Source of the DNA: CAVVMA01 sp963830715
GTDB taxonomy: Bacteria; Desulfobacterota; Binatia; Binatales; Binataceae
Direction of reading: 5' to 3'
DNA: 64,000 nucleotides
NCBI GenBank assembly: GCA_963830715.1
Contig: CAWHNS010000007.1
Span: 186,001 to 250,000, forward strand
Below, in pieces: positions 17,534-25,906 of the stretch. The translations under genes were made by a program, and so were the position numbers. The notes below the pieces were generated by a model that was not told the DNA's origin, searched no databases, and saw only the letters and a list, made by a program, of their open reading frames with translations. Each line of letters begins with the position of its first letter. The stretch's first letter is position 1.

Positions 17534-19396
17534 ATGGAATCGCGCGTCGCGGATCTCGGGCGGGGCTTGCCGGACGGGCAATGGAGCCTGGCGGCAATGG
17601 CCGGAATTCTGCTCGCCATGCTGACGCTGATGGTCGGTTCGGCGTGGAATGACTCGGCCACTTACGACGAGCTCTCGCACATCGGCGCCGGCTTCGCGTA
17701 CATCCTCGAGCGCGATTATCGGATCAACCCGGAAGCTCCGCTGCCGCTGAAGGCTGTCTCGGCGTGGGCGGCCCAGCTCGCGACTCATCCCGATTTCCCC
17801 GCCGGCACCGATGCGCTTCGAGACAACAACTCTTCGGAGCAGGGGCGGATCTTTCTCTATGAATCCGGCAACGACGCGGATCGGATCGTATTCTGGGCGC
17901 GCATGCCCCTGATGCTTCTGGCGTTCGTGTTCGGCGCGATTCTCTTTCTCTGGACGCGCCGGCGCTTCGGAGGCGATACGGCGCTTCTGACCCTCGTGTT
18001 CTTCGCCTTCTCGCCCACGTTCCTGTGCCATTCGCATCTGGTCAACAGCGATCTGGGCGCCGCCTTTGGATTCTTCATCGGCATCTGCGGATTTCTGCGC
18101 TTCCTCGAGGCGCCCTCGTGGGGCAACGTTCTGATCGCCGGAGTTGCCCTCGGAGCCGCGCAGCTTTGCAAGTTCTCGATTGCCCTGCTGACGCCTCTCT
18201 TCCTGATATTCCTGATCGCGTGGGTACTCACTCTGCCCGCGCCGCGGACGGGACGCCTTGACGCACTATTGAAATATACTCTCAAGGCATTCGCCGTCCT
18301 GATGGTCGCACTGCTGCTCGACTGGATCGTCTATGGATATTTCGTCTGGGGATCGTCCGCTGCATCGCGGTACCGCGATGCGTACGCGTTCCCCAATCTT
18401 CCGTTTGCGCATCCGCTAATCGGTAAACTGGTCGTCCCGCTGGACCTCGCGCTCATCAAATCAACAATCGCGCGCCCGCTCGGCGAGATGCTATTGGGAC
18501 TGCTGCTTGCGACGGCGCGGGTCTCGACCGGCGATTTCGCATATCTGTTCGGCAAGCTGACTCCGAAGGGCTCATGGCTCTATTTCCCGGCCCTGTATCT
18601 CCTCAAGGAGCCGCTGCCGCTTCACATCCTGACCCTGCTCGCGCTGTGGCTGGGCGCGCGCGGCATGATCGGCGCCTTACAGCGGGGATCTCCGCCGCTC
18701 GGTGCGCGGCTTGGCGCCTGGATTCACGCCAATTTCGTCGAATTCGCCGCCCTGACCTTCGTTTTGGTCTACTGGGGCTTCGCCATTCGTTCCGGCCTCA
18801 ACATCGGCGTGCGCCACGTGATGCCCACCTTCCCTTTCATCTATCTGCTCGTCGCACGACAAATCGCCCGATGGATTCGCGGCGGACAAGCCGCCGCGGC
18901 CGCGCCAGCGCGCATCGCCGGTTCCGGGCTCGGACTCGGCGCCTGGGCAAGGCGGGCGGTCGTGGCGATCGCGATACTCGCGCTGGCCGGCGGCACGGTC
19001 AGTTCGTTTCCGCACTTTCTCCCATACTACAATATGCTCGCCGGCGGGACCGCCAATGGATGGAAAGTCGCGATTGATTCCAACTATGATTGGGGACAGG
19101 ATCTCGCGCGGTTGCGCGACTATGTAGCCACAAATCATATCAATGCGATTTCACTGGACTACTTCGGACGCGCCGACCCGAAATACTATTTAGGTAAAGC
19201 CCTGGTCACGGAGAAGGAGAATAAACACGATCCTCCCAGCGGGTGGTTCGCGATCTCGGCGTCGAATCGGCAGATGGCCTTTGCGGAGGGAAAAGACGGC
19301 TTCGACGTAGGCTGGAACGGGGTTTACGATCTGCTTAAGGGCTATCAGCCGGTCGGGCGGGCTGGATACTCAATATTCATTTACCGGCTGCCCTAG
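17534..19396 (+). CDS. Polytopic GT-C glycosyltransferase (GT39/ArnT-like)
   Basis: A 620-residue integral membrane protein with roughly ten hydrophobic helices. The first external loop carries the acidic motif typical of GT-C enzymes (YDELSHIGAGFAYI), which binds the metal and lipid-linked sugar donor. The C-terminal soluble part ends with YDWGQDLARLRDYV and LKGYQPVGRAGYSIFIYRL. Such enzymes transfer a sugar from a polyprenyl phosphate to protein or lipid at the outer face of the inner membrane. It is followed after one base by the DUF2236 gene. Confidence 0.82.
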   Translation: MESRVADLGRGLPDGQWSLAAMAGILLAMLTLMVGSAWNDSATYDELSHIGAGFAYILERDYRINPEAPLPLKAVSAWAAQLATHPDFPAGTDALRDNNSSEQGRIFLYESGNDADRIVFWARMPLMLLAFVFGAILFLWTRRRFGGDTALLTLVFFAFSPTFLCHSHLVNSDLGAAFGFFIGICGFLRFLEAPSWGNVLIAGVALGAAQLCKFSIALLTPLFLIFLIAWVLTLPAPRTGRLDALLKYTLKAFAVLMVALLLDWIVYGYFVWGSSAASRYRDAYAFPNLPFAHPLIGKLVVPLDLALIKSTIARPLGEMLLGLLLATARVSTGDFAYLFGKLTPKGSWLYFPALYLLKEPLPLHILTLLALWLGARGMIGALQRGSPPLGARLGAWIHANFVEFAALTFVLVYWGFAIRSGLNIGVRHVMPTFPFIYLLVARQIARWIRGGQAAAAAPARIAGSGLGLGAWARRAVVAIAILALAGGTVSSFPHFLPYYNMLAGGTANGWKVAIDSNYDWGQDLARLRDYVATNHINAISLDYFGRADPKYYLGKALVTEKENKHDPPSGWFAISASNRQMAFAEGKDGFDVGWNGVYDLLKGYQPVGRAGYSIFIYRLP

Positions 19397-19397
19397 A

Positions 19398-20213
19398 ATG
19401 ACGCTGCTTCTCAATCCAAACGGCGTCGCCTGGCGGGTCCATCGCGAGGCCGCACTTCTGATCGGCGGGCGGCGGGCCCTTTTGATGCAAATCGCGCATC
19501 CGGCGGTCGCGGCCGCAGTCGCAAATCATAGTCACTTCAAGGAAGACCCGTTCGGCCGCCTGCGGCGAACTATCGAGACCATGTTCACGATCTCGTTCGG
19601 CAGCGTCGAAGACGCACGGCTCGCCTACCTGCAGGTCGATTCGGTACACGCCGGAATACGCGGGCCGCTCCCCGGAACCGGCGCCGCCGCAGGAACGACA
19701 TATAATGCGCGCGACCCGGAACTCCTCTTCTGGGTGCATGCGACGCTCGTGGATACCGCGATGCTGGTCTATCGACGCTATGTGCGGTGTCTCACCCCGC
19801 GCGAGGAGGAGCAGTTTTATCAGGAGAGCAAGGCGATCGCCCGCCTGTTCAGGATTCCCGATCCGCTGATGCCGCCCGGATTGAGCGATTTCCGCGACTA
19901 TATGGACCGGATGATCGAGAACGGACCCCTGCGGGTCGGCCGGACTGCGCGCGACCTCGCGGCAAGCATACTGTATCCGCCTGTGCCGCTGATGCCTTCG
20001 GTCGCCTTCGACCTCCTCAACGTCGTCACGGCCGGCCTTCTGCCGCCGCCGCTGCGCGCGCAATTCGGTCTTGAATGGAACTCCGCGCGCCGGTTCCTCT
20101 TCGATGCTTCCCGCGCGGCGATCTGGATGACGTTGCCGCTGCTGCCCGATTTTCTGCGCGCCGTGCCCGCCGCCCGCGCCGCGGAACGGAGCGTCCGCTC
20201 CGCCAGGGCTTAA
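19398..20213 (+). CDS. DUF2236 / MpaB-type oxygenase family protein
   Basis: A 271-residue helical protein of the DUF2236 family, which includes latex-clearing proteins and the MpaB oxygenase and can bind haem. Seen: LLMQIAHPAVAAAVANHSHF with the conserved His positions, then a helix with VHATLVDTAMLVY and FRDYMDRMI. The ATG follows the glycosyltransferase stop by one base, so the two are probably cotranscribed. Its stop overlaps that of the converging lipoprotein gene by four bases. Substrate not inferable. Confidence 0.82.
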   Translation: MTLLLNPNGVAWRVHREAALLIGGRRALLMQIAHPAVAAAVANHSHFKEDPFGRLRRTIETMFTISFGSVEDARLAYLQVDSVHAGIRGPLPGTGAAAGTTYNARDPELLFWVHATLVDTAMLVYRRYVRCLTPREEEQFYQESKAIARLFRIPDPLMPPGLSDFRDYMDRMIENGPLRVGRTARDLAASILYPPVPLMPSVAFDLLNVVTAGLLPPPLRAQFGLEWNSARRFLFDASRAAIWMTLPLLPDFLRAVPAARAAERSVRSARA

Positions 20214-22123
20214 GGATGCGTCGTCGTAGTAGCTTGTGAGAGCAAGCCGAATACTCCCACGCCATCGGTCGTACCGACATAGACTTTGCCGTTCGCGATG
20301 GTCGGGGTGATGAACTTGTTGCCCGTGCCGAAATGGTCCCGGCCGTTCGCGGCCTGGTTGCTGTTGTAGAGTTCCTGCGACAGATCTCGGGCGTTGTAAG
20401 CGTGCAGCACCGCCTCATCGCCGTTTTCCGCAGCCCATAAGATGGCGTCCGACACGCCGTTGGCCGAGATGCTTGGGGTCGCGCCCGGGTAGCCGAAGGT
20501 GTTGCCGGTGACAGAAGCAGGCGTCGGCGAAAGTCTGGCTTGCGAAAATGGCAAGGCTACGATCTGGCGCGCCCAAGCTCCATAGTAAAGAGTGCCGTCG
20601 AAGTATGCGGGCATGCCGAATTCCGGACTCTGCAAGAAGGACGGCAGTTCCTGGTAGATATTGTTGAAGTGCGAATTGAAGTGTCCCATCTGGTCCCTGT
20701 CGACCAGGTAAATGTTCTCATCCTTGCCCGCGCCAACTGCGAGGTGCCTGACGCGTCCCGATGAATCGACCATGTCGGGCAATAATAGTGCGCCGCCGGA
20801 GCCGAGATCCTGGTCCAGGTTCGACTCCGCCACCGTGTTGAACATCTCAAAATAGTCCGCGACGTGCAGAGAGCCTACGGTCGAGAGCTTGATAAAGGCG
20901 TTGCCGAAATCGCCATCGCTCGGGAAACCTGCAGAGTTCAATGTAGTATCGAAAGTTCCGTTCGCGTCGAGCAAGTAGATATTGCCCTGACTATCCGCGG
21001 CAGGTCCGGCTCCGCTGCCCCAGATTGCTCCGTCCCCGCCGTTGGGGGTGACATTGAAAACACCGGACTGCGCCAGCGTTGCGCCGTCATAGCCGATGAT
21101 CCAGCCTGTGTACGGCCCGGCATCGCAGTCAGAGGCCCAGGATGTATATACCTGCCCTCCCAGCCATAGCAGGCTCGCCCGTTCCTTGTATTGAGCAGGA
21201 TCGAAGATGACAAATCCATCCTGGCTGTTCGCGCCGGTTCCCGGAAAGCTGGCCTGTATCGTTACCGGCCCGCCGAATTCCTCCGCCCCTGTTGCGAGGT
21301 CGAGGGCGTGGATTCTCTGGAAATAGGCGCCCGAGCTGTTCTTCGACACTCCAACCACATAGATCGTGCCGTGCGGCCCGGTGCCCGGCTCGATCACGGG
21401 CGTCGCGGTAATCCCGATCTCGGGCATCACCTGCTTGCAACTCCTGGCGTCCGAAGTCGTTTCACCGGCCTGTAGCACGGAAATCTGCCACAGGATTGCA
21501 CCGTTATCGGCGTCGAACGCGAAGACACTGTCGTGCTCGGTGGCAACATAAAGCACGTTGTGCGTACCACGGCCGGGCACGTTTACTCCCGTCTTATAAA
21601 GCGGCTGGGCGTCCACCTTTCCGTCAACATTCAGAACAAAAAGTTCTCCGAATGTCGAAGAATTTACGTTGCCGGGAGTCAATATTCCCTCGCTCAGGTA
21701 TTGCCCGGTCCGGGCGTTGTCGTTGTGATAGGTCAGTACGTCGGCGGACCGAGTCGGAGTCGGGGTTGGCGTGGGTGTCGGTGTAAGCGTGGGTGTCGGT
21801 GTCGGAGTCGGTGTCGGAGTTGGTGTCGGAGTTGGAGTCGGGGCCGCCGTGGGCGTCGGGGTAGGTGTTGGCGTAGCTGTAGGTGTAGAGGTAGGCGTAG
21901 ATGTAGGTTCAGGTGCCCGTATTGACGCCGGCTCGGGTTTCGCCGACGAACTGCCGCCTCCACCCCCACATCCAGAGGCGATCGCAGTGACAAGCGCTGC
22001 GCCGAGAACCACAAGCGTGAATTCGCCTCTGTTCTGCCGAAAGCGGGAGGCGTTCAGGCGCTTCCCCGGCGCGATCCAACGCCGCGAATCCCCCACTATG
22101 CCGGGATCCTTTTCTTTGATCAC
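20210..22123 (-). CDS. PQQ-like beta-propeller lipoprotein with Thr-Pro linker
   Basis: About 637 residues. The N-terminus has basic residues, a hydrophobic stretch (FTLVVLGAALVTAIASGC) ending in a lipobox-like Cys, then a poly-Gly and Ser spacer, about 60 residues of Thr-Pro repeats, and a propeller of outer-membrane-assembly or alcohol-dehydrogenase type repeats (for example VLYVATEHDSVFAFDADNG and GKVYVGTTDGVGVFG). The GTG at 22121-22123 is the most plausible start; the TTG at 22189 would add an unlikely leader. It is probably a surface lipoprotein held off the membrane by the Thr-Pro stalk. No ligand can be assigned. Confidence 0.78.
   Translation of the reverse strand: MIKEKDPGIVGDSRRWIAPGKRLNASRFRQNRGEFTLVVLGAALVTAIASGCGGGGGSSSAKPEPASIRAPEPTSTPTSTPTATPTPTPTPTAAPTPTPTPTPTPTPTPTPTLTPTPTPTPTPTRSADVLTYHNDNARTGQYLSEGILTPGNVNSSTFGELFVLNVDGKVDAQPLYKTGVNVPGRGTHNVLYVATEHDSVFAFDADNGAILWQISVLQAGETTSDARSCKQVMPEIGITATPVIEPGTGPHGTIYVVGVSKNSSGAYFQRIHALDLATGAEEFGGPVTIQASFPGTGANSQDGFVIFDPAQYKERASLLWLGGQVYTSWASDCDAGPYTGWIIGYDGATLAQSGVFNVTPNGGDGAIWGSGAGPAADSQGNIYLLDANGTFDTTLNSAGFPSDGDFGNAFIKLSTVGSLHVADYFEMFNTVAESNLDQDLGSGGALLLPDMVDSSGRVRHLAVGAGKDENIYLVDRDQMGHFNSHFNNIYQELPSFLQSPEFGMPAYFDGTLYYGAWARQIVALPFSQARLSPTPASVTGNTFGYPGATPSISANGVSDAILWAAENGDEAVLHAYNARDLSQELYNSNQAANGRDHFGTGNKFITPTIANGKVYVGTTDGVGVFGLLSQATTTTHP
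21751..21906. repeat. Low-complexity hexanucleotide tract coding for the Thr-Pro stalk
   Basis: On the plus strand the tract is made of GTCGGT, GTTGGC, GTAGGC-type units, read on the minus strand as (ThrPro)n with a few Ala and Ser. Such tracts change length by slippage and are also difficult to assemble. Confidence 0.9.
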
Positions 22124-22205
22124 GTTCCGTCCCCGCGAGCCCAAAGTGCTTCGGCCCTTCGACTCACCATAACGAGGTGAGATTGTCAATCCACTAATTC
22201 GCAGC

Positions 22206-22238
22206 TGGCGGAGAAGGGAAGGAGTCGAACCTTCCGGC
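22206..22238. repeat. Distal att repeat (copy of tRNA-Sec 3' end)
   Basis: It starts with TGGCGG, the complement of the CCA end, and continues through the T-arm GGAGTCGAACCTTCC. It matches 25366-25398 at 31 of 33 positions. Shortly after it, CTAAGCATC occurs; the same nine bases also occur just past the 5' end of the real tRNA at 25474, which may hint at a former longer duplication. Confidence 0.85.
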
Positions 22239-22304
22239 GTCGAAAAAACCTAAGCATCTGCGAGGGTCCGTGGACGAAACTGGGTGAAAAAACGGCTTCT
22301 GGAG

Positions 22305-22323
22305 TTGGCACTTTGTTGGCACT
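22305..22323. promoter_or_regulatory. Paired TTGGCACT sites, putative integrase arm sites (distal end)
   Basis: TTGGCACT occurs twice with an 11-base period (22305 and 22316). The same pair, TTGGCACT then GTGGCACT with the same period, occurs at 25313 and 25324 near the other end of the element. Short direct repeats inside both ends are what tyrosine integrases bind with their N-terminal domain. Confidence 0.5.
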
Positions 22324-22456
22324 CGCATCGCGCTAGTGCTCCGATGGAATCGCACGATGCCCGCTTAACCCCTGTCTAGGCGATATTGGATAATCGCGCG
22401 TAAACCAACTTTCCGGGAACGCCGCGTCACGCGCGAAGTCGCCGATTTCGCGGACG

Positions 22457-22642
22457 CTACTTCTTTTTGTTGTCTCTGTCCTCACTCTCTACCCGCCGTT
22501 GCGCCTCGGCGTCTGCCTGCTGTTCCGCCTCAGCCCTTGCAGCCTCTTCACCCAAACCCTTTGCGCGCGCTTCCCTTTCGTACCCCGCCCGTAGCTGCTT
22601 TCTGTGATACTCCATGCGTTCTTCTTTCTCTTCTTCGTTCAT
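22457..22642 (-). CDS. Small highly charged protein (unknown)
   Basis: A 61-residue Glu/Arg/Lys/Ala-rich protein, probably one long helix: it opens MNEEEKEERMEYHRKQL and ends in a Lys run. The ATG at 22640-22642 is preferred because AAGGAG lies 10 bases upstream; the longer frame to 22756 overlaps the end of the FHA-CAP gene. It lies 92 bases downstream of that gene on the same strand inside the integrative element, so it may be cotranscribed. No family recognised. Confidence 0.5.
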   Translation of the reverse strand: MNEEEKEERMEYHRKQLRAGYEREARAKGLGEEAARAEAEQQADAEAQRRVESEDRDNKKK

Positions 22643-22734
22643 TTCAAACAGGCTCCTTTTGCATTCGCTTACGCCGCTGCCGTGTCGGGCCGTAACTCGA
22701 CAATTGTGGTTTAGAAACCAGAGGGGGGCCCGAG

Positions 22735-24117
22735 TTATTTCACCGCAAAATTCCAAGCGTAGGTTTGCCCGCTTGCGGTGACCGAGACTTGGTACGTTGC
22801 TTGGTGCGCGAGCGGCTCACGTGTGATCAACACCACCGCGCCAAAGCCCCTCAACACGTTCCGGGCCCAGGCTTGGGTAGAGGTATCGGGGTTAGTGTAG
22901 TTCGACGAGTCGAAGCCGCAGACTTCAATGGGCTTCCCATCGCGGCTCACTGAATATGCAGAGAGCTGCGGCACTAAACGCCCGTCAAATTGAAGCGTTA
23001 TAGGATAGCCGGCCGGCGCGTTGTAGCCGGGGCAGCTTGTAAGCGGCTCCGGCCACTCCAAGCCGCTAAACGCCCCGATGGGTACAGAGGTACCATCGGG
23101 GGGAAACTCAACTGGTGATGGTCCTGCGCCCGTCCGAGGAAAAGATGGCTTACTTCCGAGCGCCGCGGCACAATTTCTTGACTCGCAATAATAGCCGTAA
23201 CCCACGCTGAGCAGGTAGGGGTTCAGGATTGACAGGCGATGCAAGGGAATGTTGATCCAAGCGTCAACCCCGTCCACGCCTGAAAACTCTCCCGCCTGCT
23301 GGACGTCGCTGCTTTGCGCTGCCCGCAAGCCTTCGGGCGTGTACCACGGGTCGCTTGGGTCTTCCGAGTGCGCTTCTGCCCCTACGGAGGCTGCACCGGT
23401 TCGGATCATCCGTTTGACCAAGTAGCGCGAATGCTTGAAGTCGCCGTCGCTCAAGGAAGGGTCTTCCGTGACGGCGGGAAGATGCGCCATGCGTCGGTAG
23501 TAGTTGATGCGCCAGAGCCAGTCCGGCTGCTTCGCGAGAGCGCTGTCCTTGGTTGCCTCAGCCTCGGCAGTTGCAACCCGTCTCGAAAGGGCCGCTTCGT
23601 TTTCCGATTCCGTCCGCTCGGTACGCAACAACTTGTCTGAAAGCACGCGGTTGATGAAGTGTTGCGTGAGCGCGAACCCAGCCGCGAAAATCACGAGCAG
23701 GAGCCCGAGTCTCGTGGCCAAGGAAACACGCCTTTTCAGTTCGCGGGTTCCGGGCGGGCCCAGAAACGCAAACCGCACTGCGCCGAAGCGTAGCTCATCG
23801 CCTCTCGCAATCGGCGCTCTATGGACGCGACGGCCGTTGATGAAAGTGCCGTTGGTCGATTCAAGGTCGATCACTCTGTAGCTTCCGAGCCGCCGTTTGA
23901 TCAGCGCATGACAGCGAGAGACCCTGCCGCCAAGAACGACCAAGTCATTGTTGCTCGCGCTCCCGACCGTCGTCTTGCGCTTGGTCAGTAGGTACTCACG
24001 CGGTCCACAAGAACCAATCGCGGCTAGGCGCGGATTGCGCCGACCAGTCCCGTGCCGTCTGCGCCTTGGTACCGCCGTGGAGCCCGCGAGCGCCGGAGTC
24101 AGTTTGATCATCGCCAT
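22735..24117 (-). CDS. FHA - transmembrane - CAP-domain fusion protein
   Basis: About 460 residues. Residues 43-118 form a forkhead-associated domain (YLLTKRKTTVGSASNNDLVV, SRCHALI, STNGTFINGRRV), which binds phosphothreonine peptides in the cytoplasm. A hydrophobic helix follows (LATRLGLLLVIFAAGFAL), then an acidic coiled coil. The rest resembles the CAP/SCP fold: WRINYYRRMAHLPAVTEDPSLS, a HSEDPSDPWYTPEG segment, and WINIPLHRLSILNPYL. So a cytoplasmic phospho-reader is tied to an external CAP domain. It is cargo of the tRNA-Sec island and divergent from the thermonuclease gene. The CAP assignment is by eye; the function is unknown. Confidence 0.72.
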   Translation of the reverse strand: MAMIKLTPALAGSTAVPRRRRHGTGRRNPRLAAIGSCGPREYLLTKRKTTVGSASNNDLVVLGGRVSRCHALIKRRLGSYRVIDLESTNGTFINGRRVHRAPIARGDELRFGAVRFAFLGPPGTRELKRRVSLATRLGLLLVIFAAGFALTQHFINRVLSDKLLRTERTESENEAALSRRVATAEAEATKDSALAKQPDWLWRINYYRRMAHLPAVTEDPSLSDGDFKHSRYLVKRMIRTGAASVGAEAHSEDPSDPWYTPEGLRAAQSSDVQQAGEFSGVDGVDAWINIPLHRLSILNPYLLSVGYGYYCESRNCAAALGSKPSFPRTGAGPSPVEFPPDGTSVPIGAFSGLEWPEPLTSCPGYNAPAGYPITLQFDGRLVPQLSAYSVSRDGKPIEVCGFDSSNYTNPDTSTQAWARNVLRGFGAVVLITREPLAHQATYQVSVTASGQTYAWNFAVK

Positions 24118-24212
24118 CACATGCCCGTCCCATTGACGTATTATACGGCTATTTGTAGTATTATTTTAACTCTTGAAACGAGGCCAGCCCCCTGCGGAGG
24201 AAGAAACAAAAG

Positions 24213-24920
24213 ATGAAAAGATCGTTTATTCGCCCAGCGGCGCTGTCTTTGATCGGCGTCGCCATCATCTTCTCGTCTGCGGCCCGCGCCGAGACGAACG
24301 AAGTTGTCGGTATTGCCGACGGCGACACCATCGCCGTTCTCGATAGCACTGGCGAGCGGGAGGTGATCCGGCTCGCTGGAATTGACGCGCCCGAGCACAA
24401 CCAGTCCTTCGGGGAGCGCTCTACGCAGAGCCTCGCGGCGCTGGTGTTGGGAAAGTCCGTGACGCTGGATTGTGGCGGCGAGCAATCCTACGCGCGCCTT
24501 GTCTGCAAGGTGTTTCTGCCAAACGGCGAAGATGTGGGTCTCGATCAAATCAAGGCTGGCCTCGCGTGGCACTACAAACAGTACGCATTCAACCAGACGA
24601 CCATGGATCGCCAAGCGTATGCCGCCGCAGAAGACGCTGCGCGGCAGGCTCACTCAGGGCTGTGGGCAGACGCGCACCCGGTTCAACCACAAGACTTCAG
24701 GCATGGAACGCAGAGTCCGCTCTGCCTAAACAATCTTGATCATCGGGTCGCTTGCAGCGAGCAGTACCAAGGGCCGGTTAGAGGCAACGCACGGTCGCAC
24801 ATCTTTCATTGGCCGGCTTGCCCCGACTATGACGACATCGCGGAGCACAACCGCGTCTCGTTTTCTAGCGCTGCGGCGGCAGAAGCGGGGGGATTCAGGG
24901 CGGCGAGAAACTGTCCATAA
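24213..24920 (+). CDS. Secreted staphylococcal-nuclease-like protein with C-terminal Cys/His module
   Basis: A 235-residue protein: signal peptide (ALSLIGVAIIFSSAARA), then an SNase domain with DGDTIAVLD, the catalytic IRLAGIDAPEH (Arg, Asp) and GERSTQSLAALVLG, then SYARLVCKVFLPNGEDV and GLAWHYKQY. After about residue 180 a second module reads RGNARSHIFHWPACPDYDDI and ends AAEAGGFRAARNCP, a pattern often found in nucleases and similar to small metal-binding Ada-type modules. A GGAGG site precedes the ATG by about 13 bases. It should cut DNA or RNA outside the cytoplasm. It is cargo of the island. Confidence 0.87.
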   Translation: MKRSFIRPAALSLIGVAIIFSSAARAETNEVVGIADGDTIAVLDSTGEREVIRLAGIDAPEHNQSFGERSTQSLAALVLGKSVTLDCGGEQSYARLVCKVFLPNGEDVGLDQIKAGLAWHYKQYAFNQTTMDRQAYAAAEDAARQAHSGLWADAHPVQPQDFRHGTQSPLCLNNLDHRVACSEQYQGPVRGNARSHIFHWPACPDYDDIAEHNRVSFSSAAAAEAGGFRAARNCP

Positions 24921-24932
24921 CTGCCGCCCGTC

Positions 24933-25427
24933 TTGTCATCATTTTGTCGCGCCAGTCATTGCCGGTGCTCGGTGCTCGTTCTCTTCCGGTGGGGCAAGGA
25001 ATGTGCCGTACGGAGCGCGGTTCGCGCCTCTGCCGGAGCGCCGCTGTTCAAACCGAGCGGCGAGCGCGGCCTATTGAGCGCGCTCCGCGAGCATTGGCAG
25101 CGCGCGTGCGAAAACGTCGGCCTGCCTGGGTTGCTGTTTCACGACCTGCGCCGTTCAGCCGCGCCTAACTTCGAGCGCGCCGGAATGCCGCGCGGAGTCG
25201 CGATGAAGCTCGGCGGGTGGAGCGAACGCATGTACAGCCGCTACGCCATCGGCGCGGAGAGCGGGGTTGACGCTGCTCTATCGCGCTTGAGCGACTACGT
25301 GCGCTCGTCCGGTTGGCACTTTGGTGGCACTGCCGAAAAAACTCCAACAAATTCGGGTAGGTTTGTGGCGGAGGGGGGAAGGAGTCGAACCTTCCGGCAA
25401 GCGCAATGCCCGCCAAGCCGGTTTTGA
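24933..25427 (+). pseudogene. Tyrosine recombinase (integrase), 3' remnant
   Basis: Only the C-terminal part of a phage-type integrase is readable, from about 25018. It contains the HxxR box (FHDLRRSAAPNFERAGMPRG), the GGW segment replacing the usual GH, and the nucleophile Tyr in MYSRYAI. The N-terminal arm-binding domain and the first catalytic Arg are missing: upstream lies the end of the thermonuclease gene. The frame reads through into the tRNA. The gene sits next to the tRNA as expected for the enzyme that inserted the element, which is now probably immobile. Confidence 0.8.
25313..25331. promoter_or_regulatory. Paired TTGGCACT/GTGGCACT sites, putative integrase arm sites (tRNA end)
   Basis: Second pair of the 8-base repeat with an 11-base period, 35 bases inside the element from the tRNA end. 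It lies within the 3' end of the integrase reading frame. Matching pair at 22305-22323. Confidence 0.5.
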
Positions 25428-25461
25428 AGACCGGTAGGGCCACCGGGCCCTTTCCTCCTCC
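25366..25461 (-). tRNA. selC: tRNA-Sec (anticodon TCA)
   Basis: A 96-base cloverleaf with an 8-bp acceptor stem (GGAGGAGG against CCCCCTCC, one A-C mismatch), discriminator G and encoded CCA, a 6-bp D stem (AGGGCC/GGCCCT), anticodon stem CCGGT/ACCGG around loop CTTCAAA with TCA at 25425-25427, a long variable arm, and T-stem GAAGG/CCTTC around TTCGACT. The long acceptor, six-pair D stem and UCA anticodon are specific to selenocysteine tRNA. It reads UGA and so supports the selenoprotein call at 44095-44943. Confidence 0.95.
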
Positions 25462-25906
25462 GGGCCTTATTTTCTAAGCATCCGCAGCACTCGGATCGCA
25501 AGGAGCGATGCGCCCTTCAGGGTGCCACACTGCTCCAAGTTTCGATCAGATTCCGCGCATTGATGGCGCCGATCCCGGTCGGGAGATCATAGCCGGGCGT
25601 TGCCAGGTAGGCCGGCCGATACGCGGAGTTCGATGTGGACAACACGCCGAAGGCGCCAGACGGCCGCTCACGAGGTTCGCCTCGGGACGGGGGAGTCCCT
25701 GCCAGCGTGCATTCCGGCCTCCGGAATCGAAATTAGCCGATATTGCCCGGATGAGCGGCCCATCCGCCTGCGGCGTAGAGTTGACATTAGTCCCTGATCT
25801 ACAGTCTCGTACCCGATTCCATGCGCTCTGTCATGCGGATCGAATTTTCGCTAATGACACCGGCATCAGGGAGTTTGCCAACCGAGACAAGTCGGAGGAG
25901 ACGGCG
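25462..25906. other. Region between tRNA-Sec and the sulfatase gene
   Basis: About 445 bases containing the tRNA promoter side and the leader of the sulfatase gene. A frame is open from 25508 through the sulfatase start, but its first 133 codons show no family similarity. A GGAGGAG ribosome site at the end of the region marks the real start. Nothing else recognised. Confidence 0.55.

Larger units (their letters stand above)
22206..25398. mobile_element. Integrative element in the 3' end of tRNA-Sec
   Basis: A 33-base segment identical but for two bases to the 3' end of the tRNA-Sec gene lies at 22206-22238, and the intact tRNA ends at 25366. Between them are a broken tyrosine integrase whose 3' end faces the tRNA, a thermonuclease, an FHA-CAP protein and a small charged protein. 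This is the standard arrangement of a genomic island inserted in a tRNA gene. The selC locus is a known hotspot in enterobacteria (P4-like phage phiR73 and pathogenicity islands). Confidence 0.85.

Noticed and set aside
21751..21906. Repeat tract considered as a CRISPR-like or tandem regulatory array
   Set aside because: Units are six bases and translate to Thr-Pro inside a lipoprotein; no spacers are present.
25508..25906. Extended N-terminus of the sulfatase
   Set aside because: A strong ribosome site stands at 25907 and the upstream codons have no family similarity.
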